Below, piece after piece: positions 44,600-56,204 of a DNA stretch of 64,000 nt. The notes under the pieces are model-generated. The model was not told the origin of the DNA, searched no databases, and saw only the letters and a program-made list of their open reading frames with translations. The translations under genes were made by a program, and so were the position numbers. How positions within the stretch are numbered: the stretch's first letter is position 1; the number at the start of each line of letters is the position of its first letter. This DNA comes from Desulfovibrio aminophilus (lineage in GTDB: Bacteria; Desulfobacterota; Desulfovibrionia; Desulfovibrionales; Desulfovibrionaceae), in contig NZ_JAMHGA010000044.1 of NCBI RefSeq assembly GCF_023660105.1, positions 1 to 64,000 on the forward strand, read 5' to 3'.

Positions 44600-45802
44600 T
44601 CAGCGCAGGAAGCGGCCGTTCTCGTAGATCACGCGCGCGGCCCCGCCGGGCAGCGCGGCGGTCACGGCCTTGGGCTCGGTGTTCACCAGGTCCCAGTGCA
44701 GGGCCGAGGCGTTGAAGCCGAACTCGGCCTCCATCTCGGGCGTGAGGATTTCCAGCGGGCCGGAGTAGCTGGACAGCGGAGCCGAGCCCAGGGCGATGTG
44801 GCAGTTGCCCCGCTCCCCGCCCAGGTTCTCGTCCAGCAGGGTGTGGGCCATGAACTGCGTCACGCGCGAGAAGCGGCTGTCGGTGAGCGAGAACTCGCCC
44901 AGGCGGCGGGCCCCGGCGTCGGCGTAGAGCCGCTGCTGGAGGAACTGCCCTCCCCTGGCGGCCTCGGCGCGCACGGCGATGCCGTTCTGGAACTCCAGGC
45001 GCGCGCCGAGCACGAGGTGGCCCATGTGCAGCGAGGGCTGGTCGGCGTAGAAGACCCCGCGCGCCGAGCGGCCGTCCGGGGCGATGTACAGCTCCCCGCC
45101 CGGGATGTTGGCCCCGTTCACGCCCACGAAGCGGCGATGCGGTCCGGGCTCCACGGTCAGGTCGCAGGAGGCGGACTCCAGGCGGTAGGACGTGGCCTTC
45201 AGCCCGTCCAGCCAGCGGCCGGTGTCCTCCACCTCCTCGCGCAGGCGCTTCCACTCGCGCACCGGATCGGCCATGTTCAAATAGCAGGCCCGGGCCAGGA
45301 GCCGGGCGTATTCCTCCAGGTCCACCCCGGCCGCGTCGGCCAGGGCCTGGGTGGGGTGGAGGCAGGTGGTCCAGCCCAGGAGACCGGCCCGGCGGCGGCG
45401 CTCCAGGACCTGTCCCGCGTGCAGACGGCCCTGGCGCATCTGGTCCACCACCCGGGGGTCCACGTGGGCCAGGTGGCCGGGATCGGCCGGGGCCAGGATG
45501 TTCAGCACGCCGGAGGTCTTCTGGAACAGCTCCACCTCGCCCGGCTGCTCGAAGGTGAGCTGGCCGAAGCTGCCGTTCTCGCAGAGGCAGGCCTCCATGC
45601 CCGGGGTCGGCCGGGAGAGACAAAGCGGATGGAGATGGGCGTCGATGAGCCGGGCATAGACCGCCTCGGCCAGGTCCGCGGCGGGCACGTCGTAGCGCAC
45701 GAGCACGAGATCGCCGTTCTTGAACGGCACGTCCCGCGAGGTCGTCAACGCCCAGAACAGGACGTCGGCGTAGGATTCGAGATCGTTAGGGGTAAAGCTC
45801 AA
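44600..45802 (-). CDS. M29 family aminopeptidase (AmpS/AmpT-like)
   Basis: A 400-residue cytoplasmic metallo-aminopeptidase. Family features are the N-terminal YADVLFWALTTSRDVPFKNGDLV and the metal-site region EFSLTDSRFSRVTQFMAHTL, then LLDENLGGERGNCHIALGSA and NASALHWDLVN, containing the Glu, His and Asp ligands of M29 enzymes. I start at the TTG at 45802 (LSFTPNDLES), with AGGGA 9 bases upstream and agreement with family N-termini; another TTG at 45847 would add 15 residues lying in the AT-rich border. It lies upstream of grpE but with a terminator between. Confidence 0.8.
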   Translation of the reverse strand: MSFTPNDLESYADVLFWALTTSRDVPFKNGDLVLVRYDVPAADLAEAVYARLIDAHLHPLCLSRPTPGMEACLCENGSFGQLTFEQPGEVELFQKTSGVLNILAPADPGHLAHVDPRVVDQMRQGRLHAGQVLERRRRAGLLGWTTCLHPTQALADAAGVDLEEYARLLARACYLNMADPVREWKRLREEVEDTGRWLDGLKATSYRLESASCDLTVEPGPHRRFVGVNGANIPGGELYIAPDGRSARGVFYADQPSLHMGHLVLGARLEFQNGIAVRAEAARGGQFLQQRLYADAGARRLGEFSLTDSRFSRVTQFMAHTLLDENLGGERGNCHIALGSAPLSSYSGPLEILTPEMEAEFGFNASALHWDLVNTEPKAVTAALPGGAARVIYENGRFLR

Positions 45803-45913
45803 TATGGCGTCCCTATATGTTTCGACGAAAACAGACCGACCTCGCAAACGCTTTTCCCATCGCTACTGAGGCAAAGATGCCAAGAGCTGGTTAACTTAGA
45901 TAGATTTTACTTG

Positions 45914-45942
45914 TTGAAACCGTTTATTCTTGTTGATAAATA
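45914..45942 (+). promoter_or_regulatory. Promoter candidate for the AT-rich orphan gene
   Basis: TTGAAA (45914-45919), 17-bp spacer, TAAATA (45937-45942), about 66 bases before the gene. The region is very AT-rich, so alternatives exist. The remaining sequence of 45848-46007 shows no other recognisable element. Confidence 0.4.
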
Positions 45943-46007
45943 AAATTATATCCTAATAAGATAGCCTTAACAACTCAGTCATCGCAAAACAGAAACGAGC
46001 CTATCCT

Positions 46008-46994
46008 ATGCGTAGTGTCAACTCCTCGGAATTCTCCAAAATATCTTATTTGGATACAACTAATCTTGCCGGAAGGATTATTCCGCTTCACCCCTGTTAC
46101 CACGAAAACGGTGAATGGGAGATGTGGATTGATCATGATGGCAAGCTAATCCCTATGCGGTGTTGCGGAGTGATCGACGGAGTATATTGGGGAAAGATAA
46201 AAGCTGTAAATTCACATCAAAATCTCAAATTTATGAACGTTGCCTATAAGCGATTATCATTCAATGAATTGAGTATTGTAATTAATGGAATATATAATGA
46301 TATATTAAATTTGTCGTGTACATTTTCGAAGTATGATATTTATATAAATTATGATAGCAATCGAACGGCACTTTCCAGAATAATATCAAGCGAGCTCGAA
46401 TTTATTTTTTCTACAGCAAGAAGCATTTTTGATTTAATGCAAGAGTATATCAGAAAATTAAGAGAAAGAATGATTAATTGCAACACCAACAGCAAATTAC
46501 CAAGTATTAAAAAATCGTTTGCATCAATTGTCCTATGCGGCTGTCGCCTCGTTACTAAAAATGAAATGATTTTAAAATATAAAATTGAAGACGGCCTTGC
46601 CGATTGTTATGCAAAACATGCAAAATTTTTCCTATGGGTTAGAGATATCCGCGATAAAATAATACATAGCCCTAAAAATTTTGATCTTATATTTGCCGGG
46701 GAAGAAGGATTCTCCGTTTTAACGCGCAATAGGTTGTTTTCAGATATTGAAATATGGAACGAAATCAACACACTGCGACCTAATAGTCTTGGATCAGTAA
46801 AATCATTAACCGCATACATAATAAATAAACTTATGCTCATGCTTGATGACTTTTTTTCATATTTTGAATCTAACTATCAATTACCGCCTGACATCGCGCC
46901 GAAACACAACCTATTTTCCTGCAGTCCTCACATTCACCATCTCGAAAAATTAAATTCTTATATGACGACCGAAGCCTGGTACTCGAAAAAATAA
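46008..46994 (+). CDS. AT-rich orphan gene, HEPN-like protein
   Basis: A 328-residue protein with base and codon use (AAA, ATA, TTA, AAT frequent) wholly unlike its GC-rich neighbours, so almost certainly acquired. Residues 195-225 contain FFLWVRDIRDKIIHSP, an R215-x4-H220 motif followed by Ser-Pro, as in HEPN RNases and HEPN-type toxins; helices predicted from pattern flank it (120-160, 260-295). The N-terminal 70 residues have WIDHDGKLIPMRCCG and a CC pair. No Shine-Dalgarno is obvious. No partner antitoxin or nucleotidyltransferase gene adjoins it. Function unknown; a defence or toxin role is a hypothesis. Confidence 0.7.
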   Translation: MRSVNSSEFSKISYLDTTNLAGRIIPLHPCYHENGEWEMWIDHDGKLIPMRCCGVIDGVYWGKIKAVNSHQNLKFMNVAYKRLSFNELSIVINGIYNDILNLSCTFSKYDIYINYDSNRTALSRIISSELEFIFSTARSIFDLMQEYIRKLRERMINCNTNSKLPSIKKSFASIVLCGCRLVTKNEMILKYKIEDGLADCYAKHAKFFLWVRDIRDKIIHSPKNFDLIFAGEEGFSVLTRNRLFSDIEIWNEINTLRPNSLGSVKSLTAYIINKLMLMLDDFFSYFESNYQLPPDIAPKHNLFSCSPHIHHLEKLNSYMTTEAWYSKK

Positions 46995-47019
46995 GGCCGA
47001 GCATCCCGCCCGGCCTTAT
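46986..47019. terminator. Bidirectional terminator between orphan gene and clpB
   Basis: ATAAGGCCG (46991-46999) pairs with CGGCCTTAT (47011-47019). A run of six A at 46986-46991 gives a T run on the minus strand, ending clpB transcripts; on the plus strand TATTGATTAATT follows, a weaker run for the orphan gene. Confidence 0.75.
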
Positions 47020-47022
47020 TGA

Positions 47023-49635
<2,613 letters not shown>

Positions 49636-49687
49636 GCGGAACCTCCTTGCAGTCTCGTATGATGATCTCGGCGTACCGGGCGCGCGG

Positions 49688-50017
49688 CTAGAGCAGCCGC
49701 CGCAGCTCGGCCACCTCCTTTTCCAGTTCCTCGATGCGGGCCAGCAGGTCCACGATGATGCTCGCGCCCGCGACGGAAATGCCCAGATCGTTGCTCAGCC
49801 GCAGCAGCTTCTGGATGCGGTAGACGTCGCGCATGCGGAAGAGGTAGCCCTCGGCCCCGGTGCGCACCGGCTCCACCCAGCCCATCTCCACCAGTTCGCC
49901 CATGCAGGCGGGCGCGATGCCCGTCAGCTCCACGAGCTGGGCCCAGGCCACCTGCTCCGACGGCTCGGGCAGGGTGCAGCCCACGGTCACGAGCGTTTCC
50001 TGAACGCGCTTGGTCAT
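49688..50017 (-). CDS. cbpM: CbpM-like chaperone modulator
   Basis: A 109-residue MerR-related protein without a DNA-binding partner domain. Family features are [45 protein letters not shown] and a C-terminal coiled coil ([19 protein letters not shown]). In E. coli CbpM binds and inhibits the J-protein CbpA, whose homologue lies 12 bases upstream. ATG 50017 was chosen over GTG 50023 because AGGAGG is 8 bases from the ATG but only 2 from the GTG. Confidence 0.85.
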   Translation of the reverse strand: MTKRVQETLVTVGCTLPEPSEQVAWAQLVELTGIAPACMGELVEMGWVEPVRTGAEGYLFRMRDVYRIQKLLRLSNDLGISVAGASIIVDLLARIEELEKEVAELRRLL

Positions 50018-50029
50018 GCCCACGTCCTC

Positions 50030-50998
50030 CTAGTCCCTGGGCCGGAAGGAGGACTTCCGGGCCAGCTCCTCCCAGAGCCGCCGCTCCTCGTCGGAGAGGC
50101 TGTCCGGGGTCTGGATCATGATCCGCACCAGCTGGTCGCCGCGACCGTCGCCGCAGCCCAGCCCCTTGCCGCGCAGCCGCAGCTTCTTGCCGCTGCCGAT
50201 GCCGGCGGGAATCTTCATCTCCACGCCCCCGTCCAGGGTGGGGACGCGCACGGTCGCGCCCAGCGCGGCCTCCCAGGGCGTGAGCCTCAGGTCGAAGACC
50301 AGGTCCGAGTCCTTGACCTTGTAAAGCGGATGCGGGGCGAGCCGGACCTTGAGGTAGAGGTCGCCCGCCGGACCGCCCGCGCTGCCCGGATTGCCCTGCC
50401 CGGCCAGGCGGATGCGCTGGCCGTCCTTGATCCCGGCGGGCACCGTGACGTTGAGCGTCTTGGTGCTCATCCGGGGCAGGCCGTCGGGCCCGGGCACGTG
50501 CTCGGAGAGCGTGATGGACTGGGGGCCGCCCCGGAAGGCGTCCTCCAGCGAGATTTCATAGCCCGCCTCGGCGTCCTGGCCGCGCCGGGGGCGCTGGCGG
50601 AACTCGCGGCCGCCGAACTCCTGGCCTCCGAACCCCTGGGCGCCGAATCCCCGGCCGCCGAAGATGGTCTCGAAGAAATCGCTGAAGCCAGAGCCGCCGC
50701 CGAACTCCTGGCCGCCGAAGTTGAAGCGCACGTTCTCGTAGCCCGGAGGCGGCTGGAAGCCCTGGCCCTGCTGCCAGTTGGGCCCCAGGGTGTCGTAGAG
50801 CTTGCGCTTCTCCGGGTCCTTGAGCACCTCGTACGCCTCGTTGGCCTCCTTGAACTTGCCCTCGGCCGCGGGGTCGCCCGGATTGAGGTCCGGGTGGTAC
50901 TTGCGGGCGAGCTTCTTGAAGGCCTTGGAGACCTCCTCCTGGGAGGCGGTCTTGGAGACTCCGAGAATCTTATAATAGTCCTTGTATTCGACGGACAT
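50030..50998 (-). CDS. cbpA: DnaJ-like co-chaperone CbpA (class B J-protein)
   Basis: A 322-residue J-protein stimulating DnaK ATPase. The J domain (1-70) has the HPD motif at 35-37 ([10 protein letters not shown]); a Gly/Phe-rich segment follows at about 78-130 with repeated FGG and EFGG; then two beta-sandwich substrate domains ([30 protein letters not shown]). There is no CxxCxGxG zinc finger, so it is of the CbpA rather than DnaJ type. AAGGAGTG precedes the ATG at 50998. It heads the operon with cbpM and clpB. Confidence 0.92.
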   Translation of the reverse strand: MSVEYKDYYKILGVSKTASQEEVSKAFKKLARKYHPDLNPGDPAAEGKFKEANEAYEVLKDPEKRKLYDTLGPNWQQGQGFQPPPGYENVRFNFGGQEFGGGSGFSDFFETIFGGRGFGAQGFGGQEFGGREFRQRPRRGQDAEAGYEISLEDAFRGGPQSITLSEHVPGPDGLPRMSTKTLNVTVPAGIKDGQRIRLAGQGNPGSAGGPAGDLYLKVRLAPHPLYKVKDSDLVFDLRLTPWEAALGATVRVPTLDGGVEMKIPAGIGSGKKLRLRGKGLGCGDGRGDQLVRIMIQTPDSLSDEERRLWEELARKSSFRPRD

Positions 50999-51051
50999 CG
51001 TCTTGCCACACTCCTTGGCCGGGACCGTCGCGCGGTCCATCTCGATGCTAC

Positions 51052-51079
51052 AAGGTAACGTGAAAGAAGGAGAAGTCAA
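51052..51079 (-). promoter_or_regulatory. Promoter candidate of cbpA-cbpM-clpB
   Basis: TTGACT (51079-51074), 16-bp spacer, TACCTT (51057-51052) on the minus strand, giving a leader of about 47 bases. It matches the pattern before grpE-dnaK, supporting a shared heat-shock type control. Confidence 0.45.
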
Positions 51080-51095
51080 GAAGCCGACGCCCGAC

Positions 51096-51124
51096 TTCAC
51101 AGCGCCGCCACGGTTGCGTAGGAT
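51096..51124 (+). promoter_or_regulatory. Promoter candidate of the BON protein gene
   Basis: TTCACA (51096-51101), 17-bp spacer, TAGGAT (51119-51124), giving a start about 16 bases before the ribosome binding site. It is divergent from, and only 16 bp from, the cbpA promoter. Confidence 0.5.
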
Positions 51125-51146
51125 CGGCCCAGCCAAGGAGGTCCCC

Positions 51147-51701
51147 ATGTCCGCCCTCTCCCGCCCGGCGACCCTCTGCGCCGTTCTGGCCCTGCTCCTC
51201 TGCGCCTCCGGCTTCGTGCCCATGAAGCCCAAGGACCCCGCCGCCTCCGGCCGGAGCCTGGCCACCCTCAGCGGGGACCAGCGCATCGCCAACGCCGTCA
51301 AGGCCAAGCTCCTGGACAAGAACAAGCAAAAAGGACTGTCCGTGAAGGTCTCCTGCTTCGACGGCCGGGTCTACCTCGTGGGACGGCTGGACGACACGTC
51401 CTTCCAGAACTTCGCGGTGACCACGGCGCGCGCGGCGGACGGCGTCCTCTCGGTGGAAATCTACTTCCTGCCCGAAACCGGCGACGCCTCCGCCGATCCC
51501 GAGGTTGCCGACCGGGTGCGCGCGGCCCTGGCCGAGGACAAGGTCGTGGCCAAGGCCCACGTGGAGGTGGAGGTGGTCAACGGCGTGGCCGTGCTTCTGG
51601 GCGTGGTCCCGAACCCGGAGATGATCAAACAGGCACGGGAGACGGCCGAGGCCGTCCCGGGCGTGGAGCGGGTCCAGTCCTTCCTGGTTCCGGCCCGCTG
51701 A
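51147..51701 (+). CDS. Exported BON-domain protein
   Basis: A 184-residue exported protein. The N-terminus is a hydrophobic signal ([16 protein letters not shown]); the LLLC sequence is not a good lipobox. Two BON domains follow: [14 protein letters not shown]...[16 protein letters not shown] (about 43-110) and [14 protein letters not shown]...[16 protein letters not shown] (about 115-180). BON proteins such as OsmY bind envelope surfaces and protect against stress. Its divergent pairing with the cbpA heat-shock operon fits an envelope stress role. AAGGAGG precedes the ATG. Confidence 0.82.
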   Translation: MSALSRPATLCAVLALLLCASGFVPMKPKDPAASGRSLATLSGDQRIANAVKAKLLDKNKQKGLSVKVSCFDGRVYLVGRLDDTSFQNFAVTTARAADGVLSVEIYFLPETGDASADPEVADRVRAALAEDKVVAKAHVEVEVVNGVAVLLGVVPNPEMIKQARETAEAVPGVERVQSFLVPAR

Positions 51702-51711
51702 CCGCGTCCGA

Positions 51712-52434
51712 TCAGGGCCCGGGCCGCCGCCACTCGTACTGGCGCGTGCCCCGGTTGTAGCAGGACGGGCAGCTCCGGCGGCCGCGGAAGAAGCGGATGA
51801 GCACGGCCCCGGCCAGGAAGCCGCCCACATGGGCCCACCAGGCCACGCCCCCGCCGCCCTGGGCGGCCATCCCGGAGATGAGCTGGGTCAGGAACCAGAA
51901 GCCCAGGAAGAAGGGCGCGGGGATGTCCACGAACCAGGGGATGAAGAAGATCGGAATGAGGGTGTGCACCGTGCCCCGGGGATAGAGCACGAAGTAGGCC
52001 CCCATGACCCCGGCGATGGCCCCGGAAGCCCCGATGACCGGCACCGGCGAGCCCAGGTTCAGAACGAGGTGCGCGGCCAGGGCGGCCAGCCCGCAGAGCA
52101 CGTAGAAGACCGCGAAGCCCGCATGCCCGGTGGCGTCCTCCACGTTGTCCGCGAAGATCCAGAGCATCCACATGTTGATGATCAGGTGCCACCAGCCGCC
52201 GTGCAGGAACATGTACGTCAGGGCGGGCCAGAGGGACTGCGACAGCCCGTGGACCCGGGCCCATTCCGGGTTGAAGTAGCGCAGCGGGACCACGCCGAAG
52301 AGATGGACCAGGGCGTTGCGGTCCCAGGGCGGCAGGCTCGTCTGGAAGAGGAAAACCAGCACGTTCAGGACGATGATGCCCCAGACCACGTAGGGCGTGG
52401 TCAACCGGGGCACGTTGTCGCGCAGGGGGATCAC
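51712..52434 (-). CDS. Rhomboid family intramembrane serine protease
   Basis: A 240-residue membrane protease of six helices. The catalytic dyad is S137 in VIGASGAIAGVMGAY and H202 in VAWWAHVGGFLAG; the HGGWWHLIINMWMLW loop is conserved. After the last helix is a short tail with CPSC. The GTG start overlaps the stop of the RluD-CoaE gene (GTGA). Substrates are unknown. Confidence 0.9.
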   Translation of the reverse strand: MIPLRDNVPRLTTPYVVWGIIVLNVLVFLFQTSLPPWDRNALVHLFGVVPLRYFNPEWARVHGLSQSLWPALTYMFLHGGWWHLIINMWMLWIFADNVEDATGHAGFAVFYVLCGLAALAAHLVLNLGSPVPVIGASGAIAGVMGAYFVLYPRGTVHTLIPIFFIPWFVDIPAPFFLGFWFLTQLISGMAAQGGGGVAWWAHVGGFLAGAVLIRFFRGRRSCPSCYNRGTRQYEWRRPGP

Positions 52435-54086
52435 GCCCCGTCCTCTCCGTCGGCCGCGGCCAGCTCCCGGCCCAGCCGCTCCCAGAGCGCCTCGAACCTC
52501 CGCGCGGCCGCCTCCCGCCGCCGGGCGGCGACGCCGCCCGCGATCTTGAGCAGGGCTCCGGCCCGGCGTTCCAGGTCGGCCAGGGTCCCGGAGTTGTCCA
52601 CCACGAGATGGCAGGCGCGCAGCTTGGCGGGCCCGGGCCACTGCCAGGAGTCGAACAGGGCCAGGGTCTCGGCGTCCAGGCCGCGCCCGGCCAGCAGGTC
52701 GTCCCGGCGGGCTTCCTCCGGCCGCCAGATTCCGGCCAGCAGGTCCGCCGCGTCGGCCCGGCCGGACTCCTGCAGAAGCGGAATTTCGGCCACCGCCACC
52801 TCGGCCCCGGCGTTGGCGGCCCAGAAGGCCTCCAGCCGGTGCCAGACCAGGGGATGCACGAGGTCCATGATCTCCCGGCGCAGGCCGTCCGAACGGCGCA
52901 TTGCCGCCAGGAGCGCGGCCTTGTCCACCCCGCCGTCCGCCGCGATGAACTCGTCGCCGAAACGCCGGGCCAGGAGCCCCGCGCCGTCCCCGCCCGGGAC
53001 ATAGAGCGCGGCGACCTCGGCGTCGGCGGAGAAGACCGGGGCCCCGCGCGCGGCCAGGGCCCGCAGCAGGGCCGACTTGCCCGAGCCCGTGCGACCCACC
53101 ACGGCCAGACGCAGGCAGCGCCGGTCCAGGGCCGCCAGCAGGGCCAGGAAGTCGGCGGGCGGCCTGCGTTGGAAATGCATCCTCCGCCCCGTGCCGGGGT
53201 GCGTGAGGGCCAGAAAGAAGGCATGCAGCATCTGGCGGTTCGCCAGGGCGGCGGCCTCGCCTCCCCGGGCCGTCCAGGCGGCGTGTTCGCGCGAACCGTA
53301 GACCGCGTCGCCCACGAGAGGGTGGCCGACGTGGGCCATGTGCACGCGGATCTGATGCGTGCGGCCGGTGAAGATGCGCACCAGGAGCAGGGAGGCGCGG
53401 CCCTCGGGATCGCTCCAGAGCACCCGCCAGGCGCTCTCAGCCGGGCGGCCGCCCTTCTCCACCACGGCCATCTTCGTCTTCTGGGTGGGGTGGCGGCCGA
53501 TGGGCGCGTCCACCCGGCCCTCGTCACGCCGGGGCCGCCCGTGGACCAGGGCCAGATAGGCCTTGGACACCCGGCGCTCGGCGAAGTCCCGGGCCAGGGC
53601 CAGGCGGGCCTCCGAGGTCAGGGCCACGGCCATGACGCCCGAGGTGTCCTTGTCCAGGCGGTGCACGATGCCCGGCCGCTGCTCGTCCAGCACGCGGATT
53701 TCCGGGAAGTGGTGCAGCAGGCGGTGCACCAGCGTGCCCGCCGAGAGCCCGGGCGCGGGGTGCGTGGTCAGCCCGGCGGGCTTGTCCAGCACCGCCAGTT
53801 GGACGTCGCGGTGGATCAGGTCCAGGGCCCCGTCCTCGGCCGCGAGTTCCGCCGCGCGGGCCTCGCCTTCCAGCAGCAGCAGCAGCTCCCCGCCCTCCAG
53901 GCGCAGGTTGGGCTTGGCGCAGGCCGCTCCGTCCACCCGGGCGCGGCCGGACTTGATCCAGTCCTTGACCTGCTCGCGCGAGACGCCCTCACCGGCCAGC
54001 TCCCGGGCCCAGAAACGGTCCAGCCGCAGGCCCGCGTCGCGGCCCTCCACCCGGCGTTCCCAGGACGTGCAACCTTCCGTGACCAT
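52431..54086 (-). CDS. Fusion of RluD-type pseudouridine synthase and dephospho-CoA kinase
   Basis: A 551-residue two-enzyme protein. Residues 1-75 form an S4 RNA-binding domain, 85-310 an RluA/RluD pseudouridine synthase with catalytic D145 in IVHRLDKDTSG and FTGRTHQIRVH. Residues 323-551 are a CoaE kinase: P-loop GRTGSGKS (331-338), FSADAEVAALY and VAEIPLLQESG. RluD-like enzymes modify 23S rRNA; CoaE makes CoA. The reading frame is continuous with no linker stop. The same fusion is known to me from annotated Desulfovibrio genomes. The start is uncertain: ATG 54086 chosen, ATG 54137 also open; neither has a good Shine-Dalgarno. Confidence 0.88.
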   Translation of the reverse strand: MVTEGCTSWERRVEGRDAGLRLDRFWARELAGEGVSREQVKDWIKSGRARVDGAACAKPNLRLEGGELLLLLEGEARAAELAAEDGALDLIHRDVQLAVLDKPAGLTTHPAPGLSAGTLVHRLLHHFPEIRVLDEQRPGIVHRLDKDTSGVMAVALTSEARLALARDFAERRVSKAYLALVHGRPRRDEGRVDAPIGRHPTQKTKMAVVEKGGRPAESAWRVLWSDPEGRASLLLVRIFTGRTHQIRVHMAHVGHPLVGDAVYGSREHAAWTARGGEAAALANRQMLHAFFLALTHPGTGRRMHFQRRPPADFLALLAALDRRCLRLAVVGRTGSGKSALLRALAARGAPVFSADAEVAALYVPGGDGAGLLARRFGDEFIAADGGVDKAALLAAMRRSDGLRREIMDLVHPLVWHRLEAFWAANAGAEVAVAEIPLLQESGRADAADLLAGIWRPEEARRDDLLAGRGLDAETLALFDSWQWPGPAKLRACHLVVDNSGTLADLERRAGALLKIAGGVAARRREAAARRFEALWERLGRELAAADGEDGA

Positions 54087-54160
54087 GCCCGGAAGATACA
54101 CGTGAACCCGTTGAAAGCAAAACACTTTCTCTTCCATTTCAAAAAAAGCGCCGCGCCGTC

Positions 54161-54189
54161 TTGACCCTCCCGGGTGCTGCCTTTACAAG
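54161..54189 (+). promoter_or_regulatory. Promoter candidate of upp
   Basis: TTGACC (54161-54166), 17-bp spacer, TACAAG (54184-54189), predicted start near 54196 and a leader of about 47 bases to the GTG. Confidence 0.55.
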
Positions 54190-54242
54190 AAGGGGATTTC
54201 ATCGGCGGCCCGACCGCCCGATTCCAGCCAAGGAGGCATCCC

Positions 54243-54869
54243 GTGTCGGTATTCGTGGTTGATCATCCCCTGGTGCGGCACAAGCTGGGCATCCTGCGCA
54301 AGCACGATCTGCCCACCAGCCTGTTCCGCGACGTGGCGACGGAAGTCTCGCGGCTTCTCACCTATGAGGCCACCAAGGACCTGGAGACCGAGAAGAAGGT
54401 CATCAAGGGCTGGGCCGGAGACGTGACCATCGACCGCATCAAGGGCAAGAAGATCACCGTGGTGCCGATTCTGCGCGCCGGTCTGGGCATGATGGACGGC
54501 GTCTTGGACATGGTGCCCGGGGCCAAGGTCTCGGTGGTCGGCTTCTACCGCAACGAGGAGACCCTCCAGCCGGTGAAGTATTACGTCAAGCTGGCCAAGA
54601 GCATCAAAAGCCGCATGGCCCTCATCCTGGACCCCATGCTGGCCACCGGCGGCACCCTGAACGCCACCATCTCCCTGCTCAAGGAAGCGGGCTGCAAGCA
54701 GATCCGGGGCCTGTTCCTGGTGGCCGCGCCCGAGGGCATCGAGCGCATCACCTCCCAGCACCCGGACGTGGACATCTACACCGCGGCCATCGACGAACGG
54801 CTCAACGAGAACGGCTACATCCTTCCCGGACTGGGCGACGCCGGGGACCGCATCTTCGGCACCAAGTAA
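54243..54869 (+). CDS. upp: Uracil phosphoribosyltransferase
   Basis: Upp converts uracil and PRPP to UMP (pyrimidine salvage). The 208-residue protein has [30 protein letters not shown] and the PRPP loop [15 protein letters not shown], ending in [16 protein letters not shown] start with AAGGAGG 7 bases upstream. It is followed by a terminator and then uraA, whose product imports its substrate. Confidence 0.96.
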   Translation: MSVFVVDHPLVRHKLGILRKHDLPTSLFRDVATEVSRLLTYEATKDLETEKKVIKGWAGDVTIDRIKGKKITVVPILRAGLGMMDGVLDMVPGAKVSVVGFYRNEETLQPVKYYVKLAKSIKSRMALILDPMLATGGTLNATISLLKEAGCKQIRGLFLVAAPEGIERITSQHPDVDIYTAAIDERLNENGYILPGLGDAGDRIFGTK

Positions 54870-54874
54870 GACAC

Positions 54875-54902
54875 GGGGCGCGTCCGGGCGCCCCTTTTTT
54901 TC
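54875..54902 (+). terminator. Terminator between upp and uraA
   Basis: GGGGCGC (54875-54881), loop of 6, GCGCCCC (54888-54894), then eight T. It lies directly after the upp stop, so uraA is either expressed by readthrough or from a promoter hidden in 54903-54935, which contains no clear one. Confidence 0.8.
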
Positions 54903-54940
54903 GCGCGAACGAGAGAGACCGAGAGAGACAAGGAGGAACA

Positions 54941-56191
54941 ATGAGCGAGGTCCGTCAACCGACTGATTACGTCTTCCGCCTCAAGGACGCGGTCCTTGGG
55001 GCCCAGATGCTCTTCGTGGCCTTCGGCGCCCTGGTCCTGGTGCCGCTGCTCACGGGGCTCAATCCCAACGTGGCCCTGTTCACCGCCGGAGCGGGCACCC
55101 TGCTCTTCCAGGTCATCACCAAGGGCAAGGTGCCGGTCTTCCTGGCCTCCTCCTTCGCCTTCATCGCGCCCATCATCTACGGCGTGCAGACCTGGGGCAT
55201 CCCGGCCACCCTCTCCGGCCTGGCGGCAGCCGGCCTCGTCTACGTGCTCCTGGCCGCGGTCATCAAGCTGCGCGGCGTGCAGATGCTCCACCGCATCCTG
55301 CCGCCCATCGTCACCGGCCCCGTGATCATGGTCATCGGCCTGATCCTGGCCCCGGTGGCCGTGAACATGGCCCTGGGCAAGACCGGCGACGGCGCGGCCG
55401 TGCTCGTGCCGCGCGACACGGCCATGATCGTGTCCATGCTCTCGCTCCTGGCCACGGTCCTGGTGTCCCTGCTGGGCAAGGGCTGGCTGCGGCTCCTGCC
55501 GATCCTCTCCGGCATCGTCGCGGGCTACGCGGCCTCCCTGGCCTTCGGGCTGGTGGACTTCGCCCGGGTGGCCGCCGCGCCCTGGCTCGCGGTGCCCGAT
55601 TTCGTGTTCCCCGAGTTCAAGCTCGAGGCCGTGCTCTTCATCGTGCCCGTGGCCATCGCCCCGGCCATCGAGCACTTCGGCGACGTGCTGGCCATCGGCT
55701 CCATCGCCCGCAAGGACTACATCAAGGACCCCGGCGTGCACCGCACCCTGCTGGGCGACGGCCTGGCCACCTCCCTGGCCTCGCTGCTCGGCGGCCCGCC
55801 GAACACCACCTACTCCGAGGTCTCCGGCGCCGTGGCCCTGATCAAGGTCTTCAACCCGGCGATCATGACCTGGGCGGCCATCACGGCCATCCTCCTGGCC
55901 TTCGTGGGCAAGCTCGGGGCCTTCCTGGGCACCATCCCCGTGCCGGTCATGGGCGGCATCATGGTCCTGCTCTTCGGGGCCATCATGGTCGTGGGCATCA
56001 ACACCCTGGTGCGCGCGGGCCAGGACCTCATGGAGCCGCGCAACATGATCATCGTGGCCCTGATCGTCATCTTCGGCGTGGGCGGCATGAGCTTCAGCAC
56101 GGGCGAGTTCAAGCTGGAGGGCATCGGCTTGGCCGGCATCACCGGCGTGGTCCTGAACCTGCTCCTGCCCGAGGGCAAGCGGCAGTCCTGA
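54941..56191 (+). CDS. uraA: Uracil permease UraA (NCS2 family)
   Basis: A 416-residue uracil:proton symporter of about 14 membrane segments. FRLKDAVLGAQMLFVAFGAL at the N-terminus, APAIEHFGDVLAIGSIARKD (with the conserved substrate-site Glu) and LLGGPPNTTYSEVSGAVALI are NCS2 signatures. AAGGAGG precedes the ATG. Works with Upp in uracil salvage. Confidence 0.95.
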   Translation: MSEVRQPTDYVFRLKDAVLGAQMLFVAFGALVLVPLLTGLNPNVALFTAGAGTLLFQVITKGKVPVFLASSFAFIAPIIYGVQTWGIPATLSGLAAAGLVYVLLAAVIKLRGVQMLHRILPPIVTGPVIMVIGLILAPVAVNMALGKTGDGAAVLVPRDTAMIVSMLSLLATVLVSLLGKGWLRLLPILSGIVAGYAASLAFGLVDFARVAAAPWLAVPDFVFPEFKLEAVLFIVPVAIAPAIEHFGDVLAIGSIARKDYIKDPGVHRTLLGDGLATSLASLLGGPPNTTYSEVSGAVALIKVFNPAIMTWAAITAILLAFVGKLGAFLGTIPVPVMGGIMVLLFGAIMVVGINTLVRAGQDLMEPRNMIIVALIVIFGVGGMSFSTGEFKLEGIGLAGITGVVLNLLLPEGKRQS

Positions 56192-56204
56192 CGCGTTCCC
56201 GGCG

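Noticed and set aside
44486-44600. CIRCE/HrcA operator before grpE-dnaK
   Set aside because: No TTAGCACTC-N9-GAGTGCTAA or close variant is present on either strand.
45880-45905. TTGGCATCTTTGCC on the minus strand as a sigma-54 promoter for the aminopeptidase gene
   Set aside because: GG and GC are 7 bases apart rather than 10, so sigma-54 polymerase would not recognise it.
45848-47022. Prophage or integrative element remnant at the AT-rich islet
   Set aside because: Only one gene; no integrase, no tRNA target, no flanking direct repeats seen. Foreign origin is likely but an element class cannot be assigned.
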